Shown here piece after piece: positions 19,391-30,320 of a stretch of 64,000 nucleotides of DNA (its first letter is position 1; the number at the start of each line of letters is the position of its first letter). The stretch is from Eutreptiella sp. 'Long Island Sound 2002'. Taxonomy: Eukaryota > Euglenozoa > Euglenophyceae > Eutreptiales > Eutreptiaceae. The position numbers and the translations under genes are program-made. The notes under the pieces are model-generated. The model was not told where the DNA came from. It was given only the letters and a program-made list of their open reading frames with translations, and made no database searches. The stretch is taken from assembly GCA_964036045.1 (NCBI GenBank), contig OZ038382.1, positions 100,628,357 through 100,692,356 on the forward strand, in the 5' to 3' direction.

Positions 19391-21520
19391 AGACAAATCT
19401 GAAAAACTCATCCGACCCGGATGTGCTCTTTGTATCCTTGGGTCAAGGTCATTCAAGGATTGATCCGTATTGAGATATGGGGATTTATACTAATACTTCA
19501 ACCAAGAAGGCGTTGAAAGATATAGTTCTTCCTTACTGACCTTTTACTCATACCTTCTACCTATCATTACACAAAGCTGAAACACCTATCATGCCTAGAA
19601 ATCATGTACAAAAGAATCAATATTCCATCACGGTAATATGCTTTGCACTCCAACCTATGCAACATATGCACCATGGCATTCCAGAACATAGCACACAGTA
19701 ATCTAATAAGATATGAAGCTAGCAGGAATACTGATTTGTGTAGAAATGTCATAAATTACTTACATTACCAACGCAAATAATTTGCACGAAGAACTCAAAA
19801 GGTAGAAGTGTGTTGATCATGTAAATTCGGGAAAAGAAGATGTATGGGTAGTGGCAAGTGCTAAAGATGACAAAAACCAATGAATTGTATGTGAATGTAG
19901 GGGATGGGCTTACGGGTAGGGGTGGGTTGGTCCCCTGGGGATGTTCTGAAACGAAGTAGGTAAGTAGCCAAGGCGTCGGAAAGGTCGGCTGTTTCCTGGA
20001 TGGACCGCTTGGCTCAAAAGCAAGCCTACATCCTACCCGACTGGAGGGTCGCCACTGCCCCTGTAAGCGAGATTGCAGGGTCGGTACAACCTCATATAAG
20101 CGGAATGAATGGTCTGTTGTCTGAGACAAGTAGAAGTAGTCAATCTCCGAAAAATGCTTATCGTAGTCAAAGTTTTTCCTGTACCTTACCGGAAGACCAA
20201 TCAATGGCGAGCCCCTTGCCGAGCAGATGGTTGTACAAAGCCATTTGTGCGGGGGCCTGTCTTCCTACATGATGAATGCATTCCGCTCAACTGAATTCCA
20301 GGATTCAGGCTATCCTCATGGAGCTTAGCTCCGTCATCCATCTCTACCGCAACAGAAGGGGTCTATCCAACTGCATGGAAAGTAGCTATCTACCCGCGCG
20401 AGGGTAGACTCCTATACACTGTAGGCATTTGCCACCTTTTGATAATCCTTTTCAATGAGCCTACCATAGTGCACCGCTTGGTCTCGGTGGCTACCGGCGT
20501 AAGACTCTTCACTAACACACCGCGGAATGCATTAGCCAAGTCACAGGCTTAGTGACCAAACGTAAACCTTTTCACTTGTGTTACACAACAAAGATGTGGC
20601 GAGGTGAGAAGAATATTGGCTATAAGCAGACACTGACTATCTACACGACGGATGTGACCTACATGTTGGCTCGTAGACAAGAACTGGATGGAAGTGGTAC
20701 TACAGCAATTCCTCAGAGTGTGATATCCAAACAAATAAATGGAATAATCAAATGACTCATGGTAGGTGTTTGTGTGTATGGTGTTTGTGTAGTGTGATGA
20801 GGGAGGGAATGTGTGAAAAAAGAATCCAATTAGGTGTTTCATGCGTCTGACTGTCCTGTTGGGGGGATAGAGAATGTGATAGAGAATATAATTTTGTAGA
20901 CTACGGACACTCAGTTGAGCCCTCTCAGACCCGGTAATTGAGGCTATACCAAGCATTCTAGCCAATTTTAACGAAGCGGAACATACCCGCAGTGGTTCGG
21001 TAGCAAATTTGAGGATAAACTAGCTCTTTAGACCAAATGACCTAGGTCAATGATTGCGAGGGTTGGAAAAAGAGATTCATTCCTCACAACTTGCAGGTAA
21101 GCAACAAACGTTGAGGGGATACGAATTGATTGTTCGTCGGCGAACCAAAACTCGGGGTCTATTGACCAAAGGTGCTCATAGAACTACGTAGGGCAGATCA
21201 ATTACGGACCATATTGCATGTTGAGCGTCATGGGAAAGCCATTGCAATAAGGAAGTAATGCAATAAGTATGAAATGTAAGATTTGCAAAGTGAAATGCAA
21301 AGAATGAGTGAGGTTATCGAGCGAAATGAATGAAATGCAATCCGAATGGAGAGTAGAATACATCACTAGTCAAACGCTTGCCTTGACAGCCATGCAGTGA
21401 AGGATGAGGCGCATTGTAGAGTGAAATGCGGACAAATCACTTCCTAGCTCAAATGCAATCGTGCTCAAATGGAACAATGGATGATTGAATACACACAGCT
21501 TGCCAAAAGCCCAGACTGAC
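19391..21520. other. No gene identified; unique-looking DNA
   Basis: About 2 kb without a frame of convincing composition on either strand. It holds no RNA gene that I recognise. The small frames near 20000-20290 and 20549-20965 lack motifs. Confidence 0.5.
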
Positions 21521-21525
21521 ATTTA

Positions 21526-21690
21526 TAGGGCAACCGAAGGCCGTACAAGCCCAGCACATCCCTTGGCGACACAGGGCAACCGTCGGCCGTGCGTCTACGT
21601 GGGAAGCCAATGCAACACAGGGCAACTGTAGGCCGCGTGTATGCGTAGGCGAGCAATGGGTTGGAAAGGGCAACCGTAGGCTGTAACCAG
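21526..21690 (+). repeat. Four tandem copies of a 46-48 bp motif
   Basis: GGGCAACCGxxGGCCGT-type motifs start at 21528, 21574, 21620 and 21668. A fifth, GGGCAGCCGAAGGCCGTGTG, stands alone at 23861. The conserved core with variable spacers is more like a protein- or RNA-binding repeat than random satellite. Confidence 0.7.
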
Positions 21691-21928
21691 TGCCCAGCAC
21701 TCACTTCAGGTCAAAGGTAAAGGGATGAAAAGAAGTTAAATGGTATCGCACACTAACATTCCGGCCTGCACCTACTGGAATGGTTACCTCTATTACAGTA
21801 CCAGCGCCTTGCAGCACTTCTCCTCACCACCCTGCCCTACAGAGGGAGGACCAGAGACGATAAGTTTAGTTGAACTCAACCGTTAGCATTAGTATTATGA
21901 TACCATAAAGGTCAATGTATCTCCTATA

Positions 21929-21954
21929 CTAGCTAGCTAGCTAGCTAGCTAGCT
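21929..21954. repeat. (CTAG)n microsatellite
   Basis: About six self-complementary CTAG repeats, followed by AAGTAAGT-type repeats up to 21982. Confidence 0.9.
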
Positions 21955-21982
21955 TGAGTAAGTAGGTAAGAGTAAGTAAGTG

Positions 21983-23984
21983 TTGCAAGCTTCTTCCGCG
22001 GTCATATACCACCATCAACCTCTCTCATTGGAGGATGGTCGCAAGGACCCAGAGAGAGGTCAGAGCAAATGGTTCGGTTGAGTGCGGTCTTTTCATGTTT
22101 CACTTGGGTGCTCCTGCATTGAGTCTTCTCTTGCGCCTTCCGCTCACACCGGTCTTTCTCTACCGTCATCCTCGGTGCCCTATTTTACAGCATGGCCCAA
22201 ACTCTGTCTGCGCGGCTACCGGGACAATGTCCAACTCGTGGGCCCTACGCACCATCGGGTACCCTGTAATCAGGGCCCCAGGTTCGGAGGAGTCTCCGAG
22301 CGGATGGGATGCTGAATGTGGCGGTTGCAAGCAGTCTGTTAATGGTTGCCGCCAAGTTTGTTTTGTGGCCGAACAAAAGACAACAAAATGTTTCACTATT
22401 TATTGTGTGTCTAAAGTAATTTCAAGGTATCTACCTCTCTGCCTAGGCTAAGCCTAGTCAGAATGAATCAAAATTGATGCAAACAATCACAAACTGCAAT
22501 ATCATACAATAATTCAAGGTTAAAAGACCAAAGATTCGCGAATGGCGTTGCAAAACAATGATGTAAAAACCTGTTTATCCTTGAAAATGCCCACCCTCTG
22601 CACCATTGTTCTGTACAATGTTGTTGAGATGTCAGATAATGGTTGTATGCACTGTGTAGGGCATGTCACCAGGCCCTCGAAACATATTTCATTTTGTCCC
22701 GAATTCATCATAGGCTGAGAGAAATAGAAGTTGGGGGGGGGGACACATGAATCTCACATGTAACACATGCTCAAAAACCATCAAAAGAAGATTGATTAAT
22801 TGAACGTTTTCACTGCTATTCGATTTTCAATAAAATGGCAATATCATATGTCTGCAAACTAGACACCATTACCTTTCGAAAAATGTTTGGTTGACTCACC
22901 AACTCACCATAGGCTCTGAGAAAGGTCTTTCTCTTGTAGCACCATGACCAACAAATGAGACAACATGGTTTCATGTACCAATTTGATCACCTTGAAAAAA
23001 ATCCATTCTTCTTCACTGAAAATCAAGGTAAACATGTTTTCGGAAGTCCATGCTCCAGTGTTTGTAAAACACCTTGATGGAAGTTCGAACTCACCAGGGT
23101 CTCAGGGAAATGATTTAAACCCAAAAGCTATTATGCATAATTTTTCATCAAGTGGTGTGTTTGGTAAGTTGTGGCATTTGTACCATGGCCAGTCTCATCT
23201 TTTGAAAATGAAAGTGACCAGGGGTTAGAAAGCACGTACTTCAGTGTTGTTTCGAAAAATGATATCAAACCTCAAACCTTTTTCTTTTGGAGATATGAAA
23301 GGAGCTCAAAAGGCACTTTTGAGGGGCCTTCCAAGTGTGGTTCATGGGTGAAGTTGTTGGGGATTAGGAAAACGCAAAACAACCCTGCTTTTAACAAAGT
23401 CAAATATGGAAGTAAGGCATCTGACTGTCCACCACCCATATATGCTTGGTTCAAATTCTTTCACCGCTCTGGCGCGAAGTTATGCGTAAAACATCAAATG
23501 TCTTTTTGGGGTGTTTAGAGGGTTGGGCAAAAAGTGATTCATGGGTCATATTGAAAAAATCACAGAAAAAAGCCCTTGTTGATTTAAAACAAGATGAAAA
23601 CGCGTTTTGAAAGCCAGTGCACTCTAGTTTACAATGGAGCTTTTGTTGACGTCGTTTGCGCCAATGGCGTCGAGTTGCGCGTAACATGGTGTAGGCAATT
23701 CTCGACATTTTGGGACTTTTTGGAACATCAAAAGTTAGTGAAAAACGTTAATGAAAACATAGCTTTGAAGGGGAAGGGAGGGTGGGAAATCGACAATCAA
23801 GCTACTGGCGACATGCCTGCAGCTAGAAAAGCGCATCAAAGCGCGTGACTCCTCGACATAGGGCAGCCGAAGGCCGTGTGCAATGAGGCAATGAAATGCA
23901 CCAACACAAACATCAAAGGTATGCTATCCTACACTTCAAAACTGCAAATCACAATGCTGCAGCAGCCTGCAGCGCCTTGAAAAC
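21983..23984. other. No gene identified
   Basis: Frames at 22035-22451 and 23171-23518 are the longest and show no motif or compositional support. A run of nine or more G lies near 22733. Related A-rich phrases (TTGAAAAA...TCATG) recur in 22950-23560, suggesting an old repeat. Confidence 0.45.
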
Positions 23985-24890
23985 GTGTTGTCGAAGTCCT
24001 CCAGTGCTCGTTCACGTCGCTTAGCAGCGCGTAGGCCCAGGATCCACGATTTTCGACTCATTTTGGCCACTTACAGAGTTCAACAATCAGGGATTCTGCG
24101 GCCTCTGAGCAGGGATGAAACTTCTCATTGGGTGTCCAGACCTTTCCTGGTACCGAAGCCAAATGGCAAGTGGCAGCTTGTCATTGACTACAGGTACCTG
24201 AACACTCAGTTAAAGGGTATACATTTTCCCCTCCCCGTAATTGAGGATCAGCTGGCGCGTCAGGTGGGAAATTCTGTTTTTTCCTTGCTGGATCTGGAGG
24301 TAGGGTTTCACCAGATGCATCAGGAACCCTCCTGCTGCCACCTGATGGCGTTCATCACCCCTTTTGGGGTAAAAGAGTGGTTAGTGTGGCCCATGGGAGT
24401 TGAAGTTGGGCCACAGGTGTTTCAGCGTCTAGTGCAGTGGGTTTTGTGTACATGTCCACACAGTGAACCATACAGTGATGACGTGCTGACTGGCACAGGA
24501 GATCCACAGGGGCGCCGCACCAATTTCTGTGGTGTGGGCCGGTTGTTGGACAGCCTAGCATATCAGGACGGAGATGCTGCGTAGTTTCTGCAGCCTTGTT
24601 TTTCCCCGCCCCATGTATTGCCTTATGGCTCACAAAATCCTCATATCGCCACCCCCTACTTTTATGATTTCCCTGAGAGTCCTCCCCAGCGTGATTGTTT
24701 ATACTTTCACTACTTGTGTTTTTGGGAGGTCTTCAACGCCTTTGCGGAGGCTGACCTCACTGTGTAACCATCCAAGTGTTTTTTGCTCATGGAGCAAGTA
24801 CAGTATGTAGGGCTAGTGTTGTGTAATGGCAAGCGCTTTCCTAGCCCTGGCAAGTATGAGGCGCTCCGTGAATGGAAACAGGAGCAGATT
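23985..24890 (+). pseudogene. Ty3/Gypsy reverse transcriptase fragment, copy 2
   Basis: Same element as copy 1, with a better 5' part: SGILRPLSRDETSHWVSRPF leads into VPKPNGKWQLVIDYRYLN without frameshift. VFSLLDLEVGFHQMHQEP keeps the motif-A Asp, but the catalytic box is YSDD (24471-24482) rather than YIDD. TAG at 24582-24584 (CAG in copy 1) ends the long frame. The thumb continues with the same TAA (24765-24767) as copy 1. The connection domain reaches KYEALREWKQEQI and stops at 24890, where non-pol DNA begins. The missing RNase H-integrase half resumes at 35569. Confidence 0.82.
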
Positions 24891-25074
24891 GTCATATGCT
24901 TGTGCTTGGGTGCATAAAGAAAACCCATTTTCCTTGTCTTGCACTTAAAAATCAAATTGTTTCCAATGTTCTCCATTACAATTGATCCTGTTCGCAAGTA
25001 AGGGACACAAGCAACAGCAAAAAGACAGGGATTTTGGCAATTATCAAGCTGGACCAATTGGCTGGTCCCGTAAC

Positions 25075-25340
25075 TGTTATCGAAACTGACTTCTGTCCCC
25101 TTATACTCAAATCCGAATCCCTCAAAATGCACTGGAGTACGACACCAAGTCCAAATCAATCTGATAATTACCCAGAATGTCTAAGATCCTTGTACTCCAT
25201 AAACATACCCTGTATCAAATAATGCAATGGACAAAATCTCCTGCATTTCTCTTTGTCTTTCTGTCCTGTACAGCTATGTATTTAATACCGTGATCGCATG
25301 CGCGCTCCTTCTGGCTGCAGGCAGCCCCAACTGGGCAAGA
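25075..25340 (+). repeat. Dispersed repeat, unit II (copy at 34015-34290)
   Basis: GACTTCTGTCCCxTTATACTCAAA and CACTGGAGTACGACACCAAG, then TCAATCTGATAATTACCCAG, are shared with 34020-34150. The match continues through GCGCGCT and GGCAGCCCCAACTGGGCA. No frame is conserved. Confidence 0.8.
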
Positions 25341-26225
25341 ACCCGTCACACCCCCCCGCGAAGCCCTTGCCGCAGCCAATAGGCCACATGCAAGGGCTGA
25401 TACACACCAAGGGGGCATGCACAGCCATCAATGTACATGTAATGTAAAATGGTAATGTAAAAAGGTTAGCACTCACAACAGAAATGCCAAACTGTGCTGA
25501 AAAACAGAAACAGACTGAGATGCACTGAAACTGACACAGACAAATGAATACTGTACATTGTCCGACCCCCAAGACCTGAAGTCCTGACCTAAGGTCCCTC
25601 TACCTTTCTCTGGGTATCTCACACACCATCCTGAGTGGGGGGTTTCACTGCCACCTAAAAACCACGGCTGACTATGGGAAAAAAGTTCTGTATAGGGAAC
25701 TTACGGTTCCGTCCAATGGGTTTACAGGCGAGCAAATTGCAGAATGAAGAAGACCTCAAAGTTCACGACCTCCAAATTCCTGAAATCGTCGAATCCTTTA
25801 TACCCATTGTATCCAAAAATACCCTGATGTACAAACAGAAATTGCACTATGAAAATCTCAGTTTTTCTTGTCACAGAATCCTGAATTTCAGCACCGCGCG
25901 ACGCATCCTAATCTACAGGACTCGCGATCTGGGTGCGGGCGGCCCCTTGCTGGGCAAAACCCGTCACACCCCCCGTCAAGCCCTTGCCCCAGACACTAGG
26001 CCACCTGCAAGGGCTAACACAAACCCAGGGGTATGCAAAGCCATGTACACAAAAAATGTTGGAATGGACTGAGATATGATACATTGTCCTAACCCCAAGA
26101 CCTGAAGTCCTGAACTAAGGTCCCTCTGCTTTCCTTCGGGTATCCTATCACTATACTGAGTGGCGGGGTCACTGCCACCTGAAAAAACCCAGCTGAATAT
26201 GGGAAAAAAGATCCGAGAAAGCACT
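25290..26225 (+). repeat. Direct repeat of about 300-400 bp, copies about 0.55-0.6 kb apart
   Basis: CCCAACTGGGCAAGAACCCGTCACACCCCCC near 25325 has a relative near 25950. AGACCTGAAGTCCTGA (25570 and 26099), AAGGTCCCTCT and ATGGGAAAAAAG follow in the same order in both copies. The intervening 25690-25910 is unique. No gene is supported. Confidence 0.75.
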
Positions 26226-27058
26226 AAAAGTTTTCAAACAGAAAATCACTCAAGCAAAATTCTGCTGGAAACTCCAGGCCTAAAACTCAGGGGGGCAGTT
26301 TTCCAAAAACTGAAATTCAAAACAGTTTCACTGATCCTGTTCTACTTATTGCCCATGCCATCCGTCTGGTCCAAAAAAACTTTCCTGCACCAAAAAGAAC
26401 CCTGCTCAGAAGGGTAAAAAAAAATTGACAAACAGGCACAAAAGCAGCAACAACAGGGCAAAGAAAAAAGACAGTAAAGAATACACTGTGCTGCCCAACA
26501 GGGTACAGAAACCCTTAATGCTAATATACAAAATGCTTCTGCTGCGGCCTTGTAAGATATATAAAAACAAATTACTTCTCAGCTCTTTCTTGACCTCCAC
26601 GCATCTCACTGCAGTAGCAGAGAGAATCAAAACAGTTGAGATAATACGACACGGGGGCGTGGTGCAGAAAGACAGAAAAAACACAGACCTGGCTTCACTT
26701 GGCGTTAATGAAAATTTTCTTTTTCTGATCTCGACCTCTGACGTATCTCCACCTGAAAAGACAAGGAAACAGAAAGATGAGGGAAGGTTAGAAATTCAGA
26801 GAGTGAGGGCAAACAAACTTGCATGCATACAATGCAACAAAAACATGCGCAAGTGTGCACACGTGCATACATTAGTATAATATTTCCTGAGCTTCCACAG
26901 AGAAAAATGCACGCAGCACTGTACACGGATCTGCAGCACAATAAGGACTCTGACCACTCCACCCTTCGACTGTGGGGTGCTTCCCTCAGGCAAAAGATGC
27001 AGCCCAGAATTCTCTTGTGAAAAAAAAAACAACAAAGTAGAATTTTCCCATACACTCT
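26226..27058. other. No gene; target region of the LTR element
   Basis: A-rich DNA with short frames on both strands and no motifs. CTCT at 27055-27058 is the left target-site duplication of the LTR element. Confidence 0.5.
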
Positions 27059-29409
27059 TGAAGAAGGTCCCTACCAGGACCGGCCCCTGCTGTGCCCCTT
27101 CCGCCTGTAACCCCTGCCGATTTGCTCCTGATCAACGATTGCACTTATCAAAATCCAGGGTTCCAAATCCAAAAATATAGAAAATAAAATACAATCCTCC
27201 TTCAACCCTGAACACCAACCAGATCCCACAAATCCAGCAATAATCCAATCCACACTGCGGGCTTCCGTTCAGCACACCGGTCGTCCCACGGTGGCGGGCA
27301 TGTACAAGAATTGCACCAAAGAGGAAAGCCCTGAAATAGGCATATGAACACAAATGAAGCAAAGTTGGGGAAAGAGGTAAACATATACATTCACAGCCAT
27401 AAACCCCTCATTCCCCGGACTCAAGACCTACCCTTGACTCACCAACATACTGCCCTGAACCAGGTCAAATGAGATGGCTAAATGCCATGTGTCAAAAGTC
27501 ACTACACAAACCCCAAAAATGTGTTCACTCTCAAGCCTATAAATCCTAGCCCAATATGGGGGGGTGGCGTGTCATGGCATAGAGTGGCACTCAGGACCAT
27601 ACCCTACCCTGATATAACCTTGGTTGGACTTGGAGTCAAATGGGCTTGGAGAACTGCCCCATGAAGATGACCTCACAACATGGCAAAATCAGGTAAATCA
27701 CACCATTATGCCCAAAAGTCAATTATATACTCAAAAATGCACACGGCAAATATCCAAATGCTCCATGCACTTGTCAAACCGGAAAGTAATATACGAGGGT
27801 GATATAGACCAAAGATTCCTGCCCAAGAAAATTTTATCGTTGGGTCCGAAACCCTTCCGGTTATGTACATGACATGCTTCACAAGTCAACTCATGGATTT
27901 GAGACCTAATTTTGTGAGGCCTCGTGTGCCACGCCAAAGTGACCATGTGATCCGGCACATGGTGAGGTACAACACCGAAGCATATGCCAACATTTACGCA
28001 ACATACCATAGTTCACAGATTTCTAGGCACTTTACTGTTAGCCGACCAGTTGAGCACATAAAACACAAAAATGAGCATAAAATGAGGTCAAAAACATGAA
28101 AATATGTCCAAATACAAAGTTGTCATGATAGTATATCTCTATGCTCACCCATGATATCCGCTCATGGTTCAATACACAAATGATTGGAACCATTTACGAA
28201 CAAATCCCCGGCTTGGATCCCCAATCAGTCGCATGGAGATACCTTCGCCACTTGTATCTACATGCCCCATCAAAATGGGAGTGCACTCATGGATCTCCTT
28301 GCCAAACATACCATGAGCAATACATATGCGGTAGACTCAGTCTAGCGCTTTGAATTCCACAATTGGGACATGGGCAAAGCCCTTGTCACGTGTGGCTCCC
28401 CATGTCCTCGGCCACACGAAGATATATAACATGGGCGTGAGCATATCGAAGCACATACCATGCATATAACACATACCCTAAAAAGTGGCTCCCACCATGG
28501 TATGCCATGCCCCTCCATGGACATAACTTCAGGTTAAAAATACGTGGGAACTCAAGAAAAGTATCTATGCAACCCCAACACTCATGCGGTACACTCGAAA
28601 GTCGCAATAAAATATTCGGTTGCACGGTCCAAGAGTTATATATCACTTTCTACCCTCCTGACCATTCTTCCTTGCTAGTCCGGGCATGTGTACACACCAA
28701 AGGCGTTTGATGCTCCCTAAATTAAGTTGAGACTAAGGCGCTTGCAACCCAACCTTTACTTATTCTCTTTCCTCACACTCGCGCGTAGATATGGCCCTTC
28801 AAAGTGGTCCCACGATTCAGTTTTGTGTCCCTTATATCTCCAAGTCAAATGGGTGGCAAGTATAAGGGAAACCTGATTCGGGCATAGGCAAAAGAGTATG
28901 ACCACTCGAAGAAGACCAAATCAAGTGCGGCGATGTCGAAGTCGAAAATCCGATTTCGACATCGCGAAAAATTCAGAATAAAATTTCGAGTGCATATTTA
29001 GAAAATTGCGGAAGCAACGAACCCTTTACTGATGAAATCTGACCCTTCATCAGAGTTTCCGCCAAAATATCTGGAAATAACAGTTAACCAATCAATTAAC
29101 GCAAAATCGCGAGCCAACTGACAGTCGCCGATACATTGACCATCAGAACGAAAGGCTGAAAAATTACGGAAACATTATGATAATAAAACCCTGTTGATTC
29201 CTGATATTCTGATATATAAATCTCAGCTGGCGGCGCTTCGGTACTGAATATGGCCGCTCATAGCCGGAATGGCCAGACCTATCACACTATCACATCGGGT
29301 TAGGTCAGGTGGATGGGAGGGTATGATATCAGCCAATGGCGGCTTGCCGGCACATAGATACACACCCCAAGTGACCCCAAGATGGCCACGGGGGTCCGAA
29401 CCGGCTTCA
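27059..29409 (-). repeat. 3' LTR of the minus-strand element
   Basis: Left boundary TGAAGAAGGTCCC, right boundary GGCTTCA. It has a TATA-like ATTTATATATC on the minus strand near 29212-29222 and a hairpin at 28931-28964. A G-poor purine tract just outside its minus-strand start is the PPT. Confidence 0.9.
28931..28964. promoter_or_regulatory. Perfect 10-bp stem hairpin in the LTR
   Basis: CGATGTCGAA at 28931-28940 pairs with TTCGACATCG at 28955-28964 across a 14-nt loop. The other LTR keeps both arms (32106-32115 and 32130-32139) although the loop has changed. That pattern favours selection on pairing or on a dyad-binding site. Confidence 0.55.
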
Positions 29410-29419
29410 CCCCCCTTCT
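29410..29419 (-). promoter_or_regulatory. Polypurine tract of the LTR element
   Basis: On the minus strand GAGAAGGGGG directly abuts the TGAAG start of the 3' LTR, the expected position for plus-strand priming. Confidence 0.75.
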
Positions 29420-29711
29420 CAGAGCGTTGTTGCCGCTCGGAAGTCATTGAAGAGAGGAAGGGAGGACCCCAATGGGCTCCAACCCCCCCCCCCCCCATGT
29501 CCCAAGGACACATGGAGGCCCCACACACGTCGTAGGCGTCCCCCACGCCCGAAGGGAGGGGTGAGGACACTGATACTCAGCGCCCTACGCCATATCCGGT
29601 CTCCTCTTGACCTACACCATGGACCAAGGGGATCAAAAATAGAAAAACGTCGTGATTCAGGGCAGGCTCGGGGGCCGTATGCGCCTTGGCGCCCTGGCAC
29701 TTTCTGAGTGT

Positions 29712-30320
29712 CTATTTTTTTTCGGTATGCGCCCTGGCGATCGGCGCGGACATCTCGGACTCCGAAGGTGGCTCGTAGGCTGTCTGATAGCCCTCGGAGT
29801 GCCCCTCGGATTCCCACAGCCTGACCTGGCGTGGGTCCGTGTCCATAGCCCCTGCGTCCCTTGCCGCGGACTTGGGTGACCCGCGCTTCCGGTAGCGCCG
29901 GGCCCGTCCTCCACTGCTGCCTGAATGGCAGGCCTCGTCAGAGTCCTCCGCGGCGGAGCGGAGGTGGCATGCCTTTCGGCAGCGACGCTCACACATGGAG
30001 ACCAGGTCCTCCATGTCACGTCCTCCTCTTCCCGAATGTCGTACTTCTCTTCGGGCTTCAACTTCCGGAGTTCGCCATGCTCTTGAACGTCTCGGTTCTT
30101 CTATGGCTCCAATCTCCGGCGTGGTCTCCACCGAGTCCACAATACGCACCCGGGGCGTACTTGGGCAGGGCTCATAGGGGCCCAAGTCCCCGGGTCGGCG
30201 GTAGGTAGGGGCAGCAGGTACGCCTCTGCTACCATAAAGAAGGTCCCTACCAGGACCGGCCCCTGCTGTGCCCCTTCTGCCTGTAACCCCTGCCGATTTG
30301 CTCCTGATCAACGATTGCAT
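29712..30320 (-). CDS. Interior frame of the LTR element, Arg/Glu-rich, possibly gag-derived
   Basis: A 202-codon minus-strand frame starts inside the 5' LTR (ATG at 30320) and crosses the PBS, so the biological start is more likely inside the interior (for example MEDLVSMCERRCRKAC). The product is rich in Arg, Glu and Ser, with SGRGGRDMEDLVSMCERRC and a run of three Cys but no zinc knuckle I can define. It ends in ARAHTEKK. A gag remnant is the natural guess by position only. Alternatively it is merely an open frame in GC-rich RNA needed for packaging. Confidence 0.35.
   Translation of the reverse strand: MQSLIRSKSAGVTGRRGTAGAGPGRDLLYGSRGVPAAPTYRRPGDLGPYEPCPSTPRVRIVDSVETTPEIGAIEEPRRSRAWRTPEVEARREVRHSGRGGRDMEDLVSMCERRCRKACHLRSAAEDSDEACHSGSSGGRARRYRKRGSPKSAARDAGAMDTDPRQVRLWESEGHSEGYQTAYEPPSESEMSAPIARAHTEKK
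30223..30234 (-). promoter_or_regulatory. Primer-binding site, initiator Met-tRNA type
   Basis: On the minus strand TGGTAGCAGAGG begins exactly where the 5' LTR ends. It is the complement of CCTCTGCTACCA, the 3' end of initiator Met-tRNA in animals and several protists; land-plant initiator tRNAs end differently. Confidence 0.85.

Noticed and set aside
29419-30061. Other overlapping frames in the LTR-element interior
   Set aside because: GC-rich shadows of one another; no motifs, and position relative to the PBS favours at most one.
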